DNA from: a virus
Length of the DNA stretch: 42,048 nt
Direction: 5' to 3' (one strand)
IMG/VR virus record: IMGVR_UViG_3300030419_006993
Coordinates: 1 to 42,048 of that record
The position numbers and the translations under genes are program-made. Shown in pieces: positions 23,216-32,381 of this stretch. Within the stretch, counting starts at the first letter, position 1. The number at the start of each line of letters is the position of its first letter. A model generated the notes under the pieces. It did not search any database, had not been told where the DNA came from, and saw only the letters and a program-made list of their open reading frames with translations.

Positions 23216-23256
23216 TGAAGCGGATTAATTAATCCGCCGCACTATCTTTTTTTTTT
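23212..23256. terminator. Strong hairpin with T tract between sheath and tube genes
   Basis: An 18-bp perfect palindrome (23220-23237, GCGGATTAATTAATCCGC) is extended by outer arms ATAGTG (23212-23217) and CACTAT (23240-23245). On the plus strand it is followed by ten T (23247-23256), a textbook terminator for rightward transcription. On the minus (gene) strand it is preceded by ten A and followed only by TTTATAG, so leftward termination would be weaker. It may attenuate sheath read-through, block antisense transcripts, or stabilise the sheath mRNA 3' end. Confidence 0.65.
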
Positions 23257-23258
23257 GT

Positions 23259-26171
23259 TTAATCCTCAAAAGCAGCGCCGCTATTTGAAATATTAAAGTC
23301 AATAGCGATGAACTCAATAGCTCTTGTTGGCTTCAAGAAAATCTTAGCATACATGATGTTTCTATCAATCAACTCGGGGGTTGTCGTAGTCTTATCAAGT
23401 ACAACTTTAAAATCATCCAAGCCAAATCGAGCCTTGACTGATCTCAAGAACGGATTAACTCTGCTTGTAAAGCGGTTCCAAGTGGCAGGAACGTTCTGGT
23501 CAAACAGAACAGTCGAAGCCATTCTAGAAACTTCTTTCTTGATAAAGTTCATCAAGCGGCGCACGTTGATCCGATCCAAAGCAGACGGTGTAATCTGAAG
23601 TGTCTTCTGCCCAAAGACCACCAGCCCCTCATTCGGGAAAGATGCGATTGGGTTAATGTGCGACTCATACAGTTTATCTCTCTGCTTCGAAGTAAGCCTC
23701 TGTCGAACATTGACCACGGGGATCCCCGCTGCGCCAATACTCAGGCCGCCTCGATTGAATCCAGCCGGAGCAAACCAAAGTTCTGCCTTCTTTTCTGTGT
23801 TTGCCATCACACCCAAAGCGACAATTGAAGGAGGTGCCCAGAAGTGCGATCCATTTTGTGGATCTCGAATTTGAACCCACGGATAGTAAGCACACCCGTA
23901 ACTGGTGTTTTCCTGCATCTGCTCCAGTTTTTCAATTACTGTATCGATGTTGCCTTTTCTGTCCTGCTCGGTACCGACAGCCTCGGTGTTCGGCTTATAG
24001 CCTCCCGGGAGGTCAATAACTGCCAAAGAATCGGCCCTATCTTCGCAAGTACGTATAATCCTCTGATTTAAACCTTCCAGCGTCAATCCTGGCATTGTGA
24101 TGATATTACAATCCACAACTTCTGGATCTGCAACCGACTCAATAGCTCTCTTAATAGAGTTGTATTCATAACTTGTCGTCTCATTGACGTTGGCCATGTT
24201 GCTATTTCGGAACGGCTCCATCTCATGAATGTCCAAACCATCGGCACCACCAACGACAGGGACGACAAACTTATTAAACCCTCTTTGAAGGATGGCAGCA
24301 TAAGATCCGGTTCCCCTGTAGGAATGACCTTTAGCTCTGGCGCCCTCATCCCAATACATAACACCAACTGCGTCATTAGCAACGGGGGATCCAGGCCCGC
24401 CCGTGGCGTTGTTGGAAGCCGAAAGATCATCGAGCGTAAATATAAACGAAGCAGTCAAAGCGGCATTCGTAGTTCTACCAATCTGCTCTGCAATAGAAAA
24501 TGCTGCAGGCAGCGGTCGTGCATAATCATAATAGTTTTCATCAAATTTGGACGTAGAGCCGTATTGCTGTGTGGTCAGACCCCAATAGGCTTTGTCCGGA
24601 CCAGGGGCTGTTAAACTATTCACACGACAGGTGGCTCCAGGATAAACGAAAGACCAGACGCCTGCACCAGCCGGCATGCCGTCAATCAATGAGTCCTCGC
24701 CACCGTAAATTTGACTAATTTTTCCAGCACCCGTCACAGGAACAGTTGTGGCAGTCGTGCCACCATCAGTCGTATATGGCACTGCGGCTCCACTGATTGC
24801 AAACCATTGTGCATATTTCATCGGACCCTTATATCCAAAGGGCAAATATGATTCGTTTGTTAAAGCTGCGTCCACTTGCTGATCCATTTCAACTCGAATG
24901 AAATTTGATCGATTGGGGAAATTCCCATATTCTTCATACCGAGATTCCTCGTAATTCCAAACGAGATACGTATCACCAATTTTTTTAGCAATATAGTTAG
25001 TAGAATTCGGATCCAAACTACATTCGGGGAATCTTTCCAGGTACTCAATGGCTGCGTCATTGTCCTTGGAGTTTCTGATCACAACCGTGAAAGTGCCATA
25101 TGGGTTGTCTTTCGACGTCGAAGCTCGGATATCCTGAACTGCTACTTTAAGTCTCTGTCCTTCCCACAATCCACTATGCCTGTTGTGGAATCTAAACAAT
25201 TTTTGCATGTTGGTCGTAACGAAAGAGCCTGTGGCTTCGGATAAATCTTGCGAGAAAACCCATCCACTTTCTCCGCTGCGCATTTCAACTCGATGGTCTG
25301 CTTGGTCAATAGTTCCAGCAGAGTTGACGAGCGGTAAAATAACACCCAAATAGCTTGAAGCCGCCGACGAGGTGACCGAATGCTGTTTCTGGTCAGTGTT
25401 TCCAAGCCAATTTTCATATGACTCGCCAAGCCAATAGGAAGACGTTGAAGCAGCAATCCCCACATTTTGATTTGTCAAAGTGGGATTGGTGTTAAAAACT
25501 TTACGAATAAATTTGTTACTCGTCTCATTAAAGTTAAAATCAGTTGTGTAAATAACCGATCCATTAGTATCCTTGACCACGCCACGGAATCCAAAGTTTT
25601 CACCATTGGCTTTGATTGCGCGGCCAATATTACTAACAGCTTGCTCACTATCATCTGCGGCGGTACCGCTTAATTCCATCCAGCCTCTGTCCATATACCA
25701 GACCGCACCCAAGGTGCCTGTCATGCCCCACGCAGTGCCGGCGTCCGAGGCACTAGGGAAAAGGAAAAGCCCATACGCACCACCTTCGTTAGTACTGTCA
25801 TACTGATTAGCAGTTACCCATCCAGCTTTTCCCGCAGAAGTGTTGTTGTTGTTTTGAGCACCCAAAAGTCGAACTATGGTTGCCGGAGTGCTGTTTCTCA
25901 AATAAGCTTGCGCGGCATAGCCAGCGTAAGTAGGCGCAGTGTAGTTACCATATCGCCACACATCTTTGCCGCTGCCTCCCGGGATCGGATTCCCGAATAT
26001 TTGTACATATTCCGAAAAAGATTTAACTTTAATCGGCTGCATGGAGGGTCCACGCTCTGTTCGGCCAATAATGACCGGCCCAATTTTGTCAGACTCTTCC
26101 GGGATGAAGGAGTTATCTATCTCATTAACAAAAACTCCTGGTGATACAAATTTAAATTGCTTAATTGACAT
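23259..26171 (-). CDS. 18: Tail sheath protein gp18
   Basis: Contractile sheath subunit. The N-terminus FKFVSPGVFVNEIDNS, then GPVIIGRTERGPSMQPIKVKS with YVQIFGNP, is the sheath signature (residues 6-65). The C-terminal domain has VNVRQRLTSKQRDKLYESHI, the NVRRLMNFIKKEVSRMAST helix and a final FKVVLDKTTTTPELIDRN segment that knits the sheath mesh. At 970 residues it is far longer than T4 gp18 (659). The extra length lies in the middle and looks like inserted surface domains rich in Ser/Thr/Gly/Asn. ATG with AAAGGAG upstream. Followed by the tube gene after a strong hairpin. Confidence 0.93.
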   Translation of the reverse strand: MSIKQFKFVSPGVFVNEIDNSFIPEESDKIGPVIIGRTERGPSMQPIKVKSFSEYVQIFGNPIPGGSGKDVWRYGNYTAPTYAGYAAQAYLRNSTPATIVRLLGAQNNNNTSAGKAGWVTANQYDSTNEGGAYGLFLFPSASDAGTAWGMTGTLGAVWYMDRGWMELSGTAADDSEQAVSNIGRAIKANGENFGFRGVVKDTNGSVIYTTDFNFNETSNKFIRKVFNTNPTLTNQNVGIAASTSSYWLGESYENWLGNTDQKQHSVTSSAASSYLGVILPLVNSAGTIDQADHRVEMRSGESGWVFSQDLSEATGSFVTTNMQKLFRFHNRHSGLWEGQRLKVAVQDIRASTSKDNPYGTFTVVIRNSKDNDAAIEYLERFPECSLDPNSTNYIAKKIGDTYLVWNYEESRYEEYGNFPNRSNFIRVEMDQQVDAALTNESYLPFGYKGPMKYAQWFAISGAAVPYTTDGGTTATTVPVTGAGKISQIYGGEDSLIDGMPAGAGVWSFVYPGATCRVNSLTAPGPDKAYWGLTTQQYGSTSKFDENYYDYARPLPAAFSIAEQIGRTTNAALTASFIFTLDDLSASNNATGGPGSPVANDAVGVMYWDEGARAKGHSYRGTGSYAAILQRGFNKFVVPVVGGADGLDIHEMEPFRNSNMANVNETTSYEYNSIKRAIESVADPEVVDCNIITMPGLTLEGLNQRIIRTCEDRADSLAVIDLPGGYKPNTEAVGTEQDRKGNIDTVIEKLEQMQENTSYGCAYYPWVQIRDPQNGSHFWAPPSIVALGVMANTEKKAELWFAPAGFNRGGLSIGAAGIPVVNVRQRLTSKQRDKLYESHINPIASFPNEGLVVFGQKTLQITPSALDRINVRRLMNFIKKEVSRMASTVLFDQNVPATWNRFTSRVNPFLRSVKARFGLDDFKVVLDKTTTTPELIDRNIMYAKIFLKPTRAIEFIAIDFNISNSGAAFED

Positions 26172-26193
26172 CTTATTGCTCTCCTTTTACACT

Positions 26194-26202
26194 CGCAAAT
26201 AG
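26194..26202 (-). promoter_or_regulatory. Degenerate CTATTTATA-like element
   Basis: Minus-strand ACTATTTGCGAGT, 23 nt upstream of the sheath ATG in an 88-bp gap. It shares CACTATTT with the element before the tube gene but differs in the last three bases. The flanking CACT/AGTG can pair. Confidence 0.25.
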
Positions 26203-26259
26203 TGGCTTTATTTACAATAATTTTCTCTTATAATTAGTGTGCTACTTGTCCAAAACGCT

Positions 26260-27210
26260 TTAATTTTTATCGGAAAGTAAATCGCACTCTGGTGGGAAAT
26301 TAGGTGACTCTATATATTTGCCCTTCTCGGGGTTCTGTATTCTCTCGGACTTTCCAGGTGTGCCCCCTATTCTCCTACAAAAAGCTTGCCAATCAGCTTG
26401 ACTTATATTTTGCGGAAGATCACCGTATATTGTCCTCTCATTTGTGTATTTTACGTCAACTATGCTTTCCCTTATCACAATTTTAGGGGTTTCTTGGTTT
26501 TCATCGGCGCCAATAACGTACCCCAAAACGTTCACATCAAATTTTGTCTCTATAGTTCGTTCGTCAGTACCCATGGATGAAAAATTATTTTCTTGTCCGA
26601 AGGTTTGTGCCATAAAAGCTTCGTAACGATGTCCATCTCTGGAGATCGTAAAGTAGTTAATGCCTCCTGTGTCTGTCCAGAAGGGTGCCAAAGCTTGATT
26701 CATTTGTTGCTGGTATTGCGTTCTTATATTTATAGTATAGGTGATATACAAATACACCGGTATGGGAATGGAAGCATATTGATACACAGTTTTCTTAGGA
26801 GGTCTGGGGAAATTTATTTGTCCTCTCTTTTCTTTTGCCAATGCGTTTTCAAAATCACCCGTTTTAACTTGATTGATTTTTCTTGCAATAACAACGCCAT
26901 CTTTTTTCCCATCGGGATATAAGTGCTGTATATTGCCAAAAAAGCCGCCCTTCTTAGATAAGCTTTTTTCCACGGCTGTGCGCTCAATGGTCATGATGGG
27001 GAGAATAATGGTGCCATCAGAATCTCTCAAGTCCTTATTGTGTTTTGACTGGTATGATCTTTCTGCGGACGCCCAAATAATGGGCATTTTTTGCCATCCG
27101 TTATTACCTACAACATGCACGTTCATATCCTGCATATGATCCCACAAAGCACCATCAATAGTTTCGATATTTGATACTTGATATGGTATATATTCTTGTG
27201 TTGTCGTCAT
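26260..27210 (-). CDS. Tail completion / terminator candidate
   Basis: A 316-residue virion protein encoded between the connector-region genes and the sheath gene, the usual place for tail terminator or sheath-stabiliser (gp15 type) proteins. It contains DMNVHVVGNNGWQKMPIIWA (29-48) and DGTIILPIMTIERT. Near the middle are IPIPVYLYITYTINIRTQYQ, QQMNQALAPF and YFTISRDGHRYEAF, then TIETKFDVNVLGYVIG. These are tail-tube-like strands seen in tail completion proteins of T4-like marine phages. The C-terminal part is polar, with a WQAFCRRIGG segment. No enzyme motif. Assignment to gp15 rests mainly on order. ATG start; no gap problem with its neighbour. Confidence 0.6.
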   Translation of the reverse strand: MTTTQEYIPYQVSNIETIDGALWDHMQDMNVHVVGNNGWQKMPIIWASAERSYQSKHNKDLRDSDGTIILPIMTIERTAVEKSLSKKGGFFGNIQHLYPDGKKDGVVIARKINQVKTGDFENALAKEKRGQINFPRPPKKTVYQYASIPIPVYLYITYTINIRTQYQQQMNQALAPFWTDTGGINYFTISRDGHRYEAFMAQTFGQENNFSSMGTDERTIETKFDVNVLGYVIGADENQETPKIVIRESIVDVKYTNERTIYGDLPQNISQADWQAFCRRIGGTPGKSERIQNPEKGKYIESPNFPPECDLLSDKN

Positions 27211-27225
27211 CTAGCGTCTCTCTCC

Positions 27226-27744
27226 TCAAGGGTACGAATTTGGATTTCCTATTATGCCTCCCGCGTCAAACAAACTTTGACGCGCTTTAATGCACTGCGC
27301 ACTTATCTCTACTTTGTGTGCTGTCTGGCCAAACAATTCCTTTGGCTCATCTGTGGACACGATTTCGTAATAAGATTGGCCATACAAAACAAAATCTCCT
27401 TCACGCACATACAAATCTTGATCCTCTGTCAATCTCCTGTGATGGAAATGCACCACAACCGAAGATCTGCGGTGGATACCGAGATGAGTATTCTCTGTCT
27501 CGTAACCTTTCCACTCTACAAGGGCATATACTCGCACGGGCGGAAGAAAAGTTTTTCTTATCGCTTCACCATAAATATCATGAAAATTTGTGTGATCTAT
27601 GCTTATTGGATAGTATAAAACTTGTTGACCAATGACTCTCTCGATGAGTTCGTCATTGACTTGCTTAACAAGGTTCCTCTCCTTTTGTCCCATAAAAAGG
27701 GAAGGAGGTGGCTGTTCCGGTTGTGTCCATTTGTTCTGAGCCAT
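27226..27744 (-). CDS. Head-tail connector/neck protein
   Basis: A 172-residue protein from the head-tail joining region. Features are a helix QKERNLVKQVNDELIERVIG, then QQVLYYPISIDHTNFHDIYG, followed by beta segments RVYALVEWKGYET, SVVVHFHHRRL, GDFVLYGQSYYEIVS and HKVEISAQCIKAR. The beta-barrel pattern with FHHRRL fits small neck or adaptor proteins common in marine myoviruses (gp14 position). It is 6 nt after the 427-residue gene and 15 nt before the tail completion candidate. The exact T4 equivalent is uncertain. ATG start, with a weak GGGG upstream. Confidence 0.62.
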   Translation of the reverse strand: MAQNKWTQPEQPPPSLFMGQKERNLVKQVNDELIERVIGQQVLYYPISIDHTNFHDIYGEAIRKTFLPPVRVYALVEWKGYETENTHLGIHRRSSVVVHFHHRRLTEDQDLYVREGDFVLYGQSYYEIVSTDEPKELFGQTAHKVEISAQCIKARQSLFDAGGIIGNPNSYP

Positions 27745-27750
27745 TCATTA

Positions 27751-29034
27751 TTACCCCATAAAAACGCCAAAAGGAATATTCTGCATAACCTTGTTTGAAC
27801 TTTCAACCAAATTAGCGTCGGATTCAGCCAGCTTGTTGTAAGTAAGTTCATCTAGCAATGTCTTTAATTCTTCTCTTAACTTGTCCTGCTCCTCTTTACC
27901 CTCGGTAATGAGCGCAGTTCCGTTTAGTTGTACGGCTTCGCCTGGAATTGGGATTGAGCCAAATTTACTCCTTACCTGCCCCAACATTTCTTTGCTCAAG
28001 GCAAGAGAAAATCTTCGTATCCACTGTTTACCTATCGAATTAATATTTGTGTAGGGTATGTTTTCAAAGGGTAGTGTATTCATATTATTGACACCCTCTG
28101 CTCCCGTGTTCTTTTTCGATGTTTCAACCCAAGCGTCTTCTTTGACGGTGAATTCAACCCAAAATTTCTCCGGAGAGTAATTATCCGCCGGTATTGGGAA
28201 AATTCTCAAATTATTATTTTTTATCTCATATGAATAATGTGACATTCGAGTGTAAATGGCATCTTCATATGTCATAGCTTGGGCTTTATTTTGCCAAATT
28301 GGAACTATCTGGAAAGTAGAATCATCTGCAAACTGCCCATAGGTGGACATGTTGCCCACAACATTAATTCCACCATAATACCCATAAAATCTCCACATAG
28401 CCCTCGGTGTCTTATAGTACACTTTTCTAATAGTAATCTTGTTGTCGCCAACCTTAGAAAAATATGGCACTCTCCCATCGGTTGCAGCGCTGCTCGATAT
28501 TAATGTTTGTAAGTCGTAGTCCTGCACTCCTCCGGTCATATTAAAAGACCCAGAGTAAATGTTTTCAGAACCGCCCAAGCCAGCCTCAGTAGAAATCCCA
28601 TCAGCAATTCTTCGTGAATATGCATAAGAAAATTTTGGGAACCTCAAAGCCACATTCGAACCCGACAAGGCATCTCCGGAAATGATCTGCCCATCCTGGT
28701 TAAAGGAAGCTGTTGTGTTGCCCAAAATATCCGATAAAACATTTTTAGCCTGATGGGAATTAACAATATAAGAATATTCTAAAACAGATTCTTCGTAAGC
28801 TGCATATACTTGATGTTCTGTTATTTCAATATCGAGCACATCACCGCCCAACTTTTTATAAACATAAGCGACCTGATCTACTGCCCCAGAAACAAACGCA
28901 CTGGTGCCTGGACCGGACGCATATATTCCGAAAGGAAGTGGATTAGAAGTTGTATTAACATTACCGGGTGAACCTGTCACGGGCAACACGATAGCGCTAA
29001 AAGAACTCGCAGGTGTTAAGGTTGGGACTGCCAT
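27751..29034 (-). CDS. Neck / head completion protein candidate (gp13-like position)
   Basis: A 427-residue virion protein encoded directly after the major capsid gene. It has LGGDVLDIEITEHQVYAAYE with ESVLEYSYIVN (63-93), a helical segment like that of head-completion adaptor proteins. An aromatic beta region follows (KITIRKVYYKTPRAMWRFYG). NNNLRIFPIP and EKFWVEFTVKEDAW come next, then NINSIGKQWIRRFSLALSKE and a C-terminal helix that includes EELKTLLDELTYNKLAESDA. The order capsid, this gene, connector, tail completion and sheath fits gp13/gp14/gp15. The capsid terminator and a CTATTTATA element upstream suggest that it starts a new transcript. SD GGAGG before the ATG. Confidence 0.65.
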   Translation of the reverse strand: MAVPTLTPASSFSAIVLPVTGSPGNVNTTSNPLPFGIYASGPGTSAFVSGAVDQVAYVYKKLGGDVLDIEITEHQVYAAYEESVLEYSYIVNSHQAKNVLSDILGNTTASFNQDGQIISGDALSGSNVALRFPKFSYAYSRRIADGISTEAGLGGSENIYSGSFNMTGGVQDYDLQTLISSSAATDGRVPYFSKVGDNKITIRKVYYKTPRAMWRFYGYYGGINVVGNMSTYGQFADDSTFQIVPIWQNKAQAMTYEDAIYTRMSHYSYEIKNNNLRIFPIPADNYSPEKFWVEFTVKEDAWVETSKKNTGAEGVNNMNTLPFENIPYTNINSIGKQWIRRFSLALSKEMLGQVRSKFGSIPIPGEAVQLNGTALITEGKEEQDKLREELKTLLDELTYNKLAESDANLVESSNKVMQNIPFGVFMG

Positions 29035-29052
29035 ATTATATAATCCTCCAGC

Positions 29053-29061
29053 TATAAATAG
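29053..29061 (-). promoter_or_regulatory. CTATTTATA intergenic element, copy 3
   Basis: Minus-strand TCTATTTATAG between the capsid terminator and the SD (GGAGG) of the neck gene, 19 nt upstream of the ATG. Its position right after a terminator supports a promoter role. Confidence 0.5.
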
Positions 29062-29083
29062 ATTTGCGTTCTACTAATAGAAA

Positions 29084-29120
29084 TAAAAAACCCCGCTTTC
29101 GACCGAAATCAAAAGCGGGG
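29084..29120 (-). terminator. Rho-independent terminator after the major capsid gene
   Basis: A 9-bp perfect stem (CCCCGCTTT with AAAGCGGGG, arms 29120-29112 and 29099-29091), a 12-nt loop, then TTTTTT (29090-29085) on the minus strand. It begins 33 nt after the capsid stop and would set a high capsid level relative to the neck and tail genes. Confidence 0.9.
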
Positions 29121-29152
29121 CACGTATAAAGCTTAATTATTAATATTCTATA

Positions 29153-31006
29153 TTAACCTAAAAAGTTTTCTATAATAACCAAACCATACATATCAGGCCG
29201 CACCATCTTCTTAGCGTAGCGAGTCATGACACCCTTACGCGGCACGAAATCTTCCGTACCAAAGATAGTGGGAGTGACCTGAAGCGGGACATAAGGCGCG
29301 TAGACATATCCACTTTCGAGGAAGCTGCCACCTTTACGACCAACAAGGACCACATTACGAATGAAATAGGGGTCCACATAGACATCCCATTTCTTACTAA
29401 TCTGGCCAACTTTCACTGCTCCAGCGGTACCCTTGGGAGTATCGGCGGTCACGCTTGCGCGGAATCCGCTAGTAAACTCAAGGAGGTTGGCAACTTCAGG
29501 GCTACAAACCAAGAAGTTAGCTCCGCCACGGAGTGTCTTACGGTGGATATTAGCCGAAACATCATTGATTGTCTCAAGCAATGTTTCATACCATTCGGAA
29601 ACGGTACCGGTAAAACTAGTTCCACTAACACTATCGCCCGTGTCTCGATTGACAAAGACGCCAGCACGACGACTCCAATAGTAAGTCTCGGCAGAAGCAC
29701 CCTTAACAAGATCTTCCAGAATCTCACGATCAATTTCAAGAGCAATCTGCTCAGAAAGAATGCTCGTAAGTTCAACTTCGGCATCCAGATTGTGATAAGC
29801 CTGGAGGTCTTGACCAAGTTCTGGCGACCACTTAGCTTTGAGCTTTTTGGTGATTGCTGTCACAGCAATACTATCCACTTTAATATCGATCTCGGGAATG
29901 AAGTTTTTATTGCTACTAGATCCAGCTTGACCGGTTCCAGGCGTAGGTTCTTCAAGTCCCCAGGTGTCAATACCTTGAACTGCTCCAAGTGTATCAGCAT
30001 TCTCGAAATTGTCAGTAATCGGGAAGGTAAACGTCGTTGCACCAGTCGCAACATCAGTGTGAACCGATTGCGAAAGGTTAGACGTATCACCAGCGCTTCC
30101 TACGGATGCAGTACTTTCAATCACAAGAAGAATTGAAGTATTTGTTGCATCTGTCAAAGAAAGCGATGTTGCAGCAGCATCAGCTTGAGCGGCACTACGA
30201 CCAACCAAGCGTGTCAAGCGTCGGACAAGTCGTCCTGCACCTGCGATGGCGCCACCAGCCCCGACCTGAGTCAGAGAAAGAGCCACCATATCATCACGAT
30301 TAAACTGGGACAGTTCTGAATCCCCCGGAGCCGTACAAACGACAACGGATTTACCAGACAGGTCTGGATCGTATTGACACAATTTGTTAAGGTCTGTTTT
30401 GACAGATCCACCACCAAGGGAGGCGGCTGTAACAGACTCTGCTGTACAGAATTCACTTGCGTTGGCAGTCGTTCTGTCAACAACACCAGACGTAATCATT
30501 GTCAAAGCAAGACTAGCCGATCCAGTTGGCGAAGAATAACCATTATTGAGGCCGTAAAAACTTCTTTCTGCGTTAGCAGCAGTAAGAATGACACCACCAG
30601 TAATCTGCGATGCAACACGACCTCCACCATAAAGTGAAGTATCCTGACCATTATCAAGCTTTGCAGCTTGAAAAGTAAAGTCAAGAAAGAAAATGAGGCC
30701 CGATGGCAAGCTCATTGGTTGAACTGACACCAAGTCATTAGCAATAAGTGAGCCGAATACACGACGCACGATTGGGAAAGCAACTGCGGCAAAACCTTGC
30801 ACATCACTTGCTGCCATAGAACTAGCTTCACGAAGAAGCTCTTTAGCTTGATTTTCAAGCAAACGAGCCATACCCGCCTTTTGTTCACTGTTATCGCCTA
30901 ATCCCTCAAGAAGTCCGGTCTTTTCCCACTTGTTAAGTAGAGCGGTACCTTCCTTCTGGAGGTTGCGATTAACAATGCCTTCTGTTAATTTATCTAAAAC
31001 TGACAT
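29153..31006 (-). CDS. 23: Major capsid protein gp23
   Basis: Forms the head shell. The 617-residue protein carries the gp23 signature ARLLENQAKELLREASSM (47-64) and the segments FAAVAFPIVRRVFGSLIAND and LVSVQPMSLPSGLIFFLDF. It also has LKAKWSPELGQDLQAYHNLD, the ELTSILSEQIALEIDREILE helix, and a C-terminal FVPRKGVMTRYAKKMVRPDM. T4 gp23 is 521 residues; the extra length lies in the centre (Ser/Thr/Gly/Ala-rich, roughly 130-350), probably an enlarged surface domain. LLRE|A at 57-61 fits the cleavage preference of prohead protease gp21, so mature protein may begin at A61. ATG with AGGAGG upstream; a terminator follows. Confidence 0.95.
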   Translation of the reverse strand: MSVLDKLTEGIVNRNLQKEGTALLNKWEKTGLLEGLGDNSEQKAGMARLLENQAKELLREASSMAASDVQGFAAVAFPIVRRVFGSLIANDLVSVQPMSLPSGLIFFLDFTFQAAKLDNGQDTSLYGGGRVASQITGGVILTAANAERSFYGLNNGYSSPTGSASLALTMITSGVVDRTTANASEFCTAESVTAASLGGGSVKTDLNKLCQYDPDLSGKSVVVCTAPGDSELSQFNRDDMVALSLTQVGAGGAIAGAGRLVRRLTRLVGRSAAQADAAATSLSLTDATNTSILLVIESTASVGSAGDTSNLSQSVHTDVATGATTFTFPITDNFENADTLGAVQGIDTWGLEEPTPGTGQAGSSSNKNFIPEIDIKVDSIAVTAITKKLKAKWSPELGQDLQAYHNLDAEVELTSILSEQIALEIDREILEDLVKGASAETYYWSRRAGVFVNRDTGDSVSGTSFTGTVSEWYETLLETINDVSANIHRKTLRGGANFLVCSPEVANLLEFTSGFRASVTADTPKGTAGAVKVGQISKKWDVYVDPYFIRNVVLVGRKGGSFLESGYVYAPYVPLQVTPTIFGTEDFVPRKGVMTRYAKKMVRPDMYGLVIIENFLG

Positions 31007-31028
31007 ATTTTTTTAATCCTCCTATAAG

Positions 31029-32315
31029 TTATTTAATACCAGCTAAGAGCCTCATCCTATCAGAAAAATTATAGGATTTAGCTCTTTCTTCCCCCCGATG
31101 GGGAGAAAGTGTTAAAGACCTTCTCTCAACAGCCTCGCCTAGTGATTTTGGCGCTCTTCGCCTTGATACGGAAGCTTTACCCACCGTGCTTTGAAGTGCT
31201 TCGAAAATTGTCTTAGCCTCTTCTACAGAGCAAGCTTTTGAAATGGCCTCGGCAATAGTTTGTCTTTGCCGCTCATTCAAGGAGTCGTCACTTAAAGCTT
31301 GATTTGTATAGAGCAGTTTTGCATTCTGAAGATTAACTTCATTTAAAGTATCCTTCATCTGCAAAAGCATTTGTTTGTATTTCACGTTTTCTTCCATGCG
31401 TGAACTTACTTTATTCTTTAATTGTTCAATTTGTTTTTTGGCCTCTTCTAATTCCTCGGTCTCTTCTTCTCGGAGTTTGTCCATGACGTCTACTCCGATC
31501 TCTGATCCAAAAAACTTTTTCCCACCGGGCTCTCCCGGCTTTGGTCGTTCCTTTTTTCTCTTTGCTATTCTTTCTTCTTTTTCTTTTTTGTATTTCGCCT
31601 GTCTTTCGGCGCCCTGTCTGGCGTACTCGCCCTGTTGAAGAGCAAATTCATCAAATTTTTCCTTGGCTTTGCGGCCCAGGTCGCCAAAAAACCCTTCGTT
31701 CAACGCTTCGTCTTCATCTTCTTCGAGTGGCACGTCTAGCTCGACACCCGTCTTGGCTTGTAATATATCAATTTCATGCTCGACTGAGGAATCTGGTCGC
31801 TGCAGCCAGCCAGATTTGGTTGGCTCGCCGTCCACCGTCAACTCTTCTAACATGTCAATCAAGTCTTCCTCGTTAAGTTCGACTTCTTCCTCTCCTTCTT
31901 TCTTTTCCGGGTCTTCTCCCTCCATCAAAGGGGATGCAACAGCTGCCTCGCCACCCATTTCTGGCTCATCACCAGCCTTCATTTGGGCTGCTAGTTGGTC
32001 AAAATCAATTTCAATCTCCACGTCCTCCCCGGGACATGGGCAAAGTTTGTCACCCTCTGTGGCGGCCATGGGAATTTGCTGTGCCAACTCTTCATCAGTT
32101 TCTGGGACGCCTTCCTCACCGCCCAGCGGATCGCCAAGCGGATCGCCAAACGGGTCATCTGCCAGGGGGTCTTCTTCTTCCTGCTCCAAAAGACTCTCGA
32201 CAGCTTCTTTGATTTCGGCTTGATATCTTTCAATCACCATCTGCTCTGCATTTTTAAGTGCTGCATTTTTAAGTGCTTCTGCGTCTATAATCGACTGCTC
32301 TAACATTGTTGACAT
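31029..32315 (-). CDS. 22: Prohead core scaffolding protein, gp22-like
   Basis: Internal scaffold of the prohead, degraded by the protease during maturation. The 428 residues are very acidic in the first 200 (Glu/Asp/Gly/Pro with DPFGDPLGDPLGG repeats), then basic (KYKKEKEERIAKRKKERPKP). A coiled coil follows, including EETEELEEAKKQIEQLKNKV, and near the end YTNQALSDDSLNERQRQTIA with EAISKACSVEEAKTIFEAL. That last block is the conserved C-terminal part of gp22-like scaffolds. It is placed just before gp23, as in T4. T4 gp22 is 269 residues, so this one is enlarged by the acidic half. ATG with GGAG 11 nt upstream. Confidence 0.8.
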   Translation of the reverse strand: MSTMLEQSIIDAEALKNAALKNAEQMVIERYQAEIKEAVESLLEQEEEDPLADDPFGDPLGDPLGGEEGVPETDEELAQQIPMAATEGDKLCPCPGEDVEIEIDFDQLAAQMKAGDEPEMGGEAAVASPLMEGEDPEKKEGEEEVELNEEDLIDMLEELTVDGEPTKSGWLQRPDSSVEHEIDILQAKTGVELDVPLEEDEDEALNEGFFGDLGRKAKEKFDEFALQQGEYARQGAERQAKYKKEKEERIAKRKKERPKPGEPGGKKFFGSEIGVDVMDKLREEETEELEEAKKQIEQLKNKVSSRMEENVKYKQMLLQMKDTLNEVNLQNAKLLYTNQALSDDSLNERQRQTIAEAISKACSVEEAKTIFEALQSTVGKASVSRRRAPKSLGEAVERRSLTLSPHRGEERAKSYNFSDRMRLLAGIK

Positions 32316-32381
32316 TTCTTATATCGCTCCTTTGACCAATAGCTGTCTTATCAGGCTAAAAGTAAATTATTTTTCATCGTT

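Noticed and set aside
26727-26734. TATAAATA on the gene strand inside the tail completion gene
   Set aside because: Lies in mid-gene, over 500 nt from the next start, and an 8-mer of A/T is expected by chance in 42 kb.
29543-30136. 197-residue plus-strand open frame
   Set aside because: Antisense to the highly conserved capsid gene; no SD or homology.
31663-32223. 186-residue plus-strand Ser-rich open frame
   Set aside because: Antisense shadow of Glu/Asp/Gly codons of the scaffold gene.
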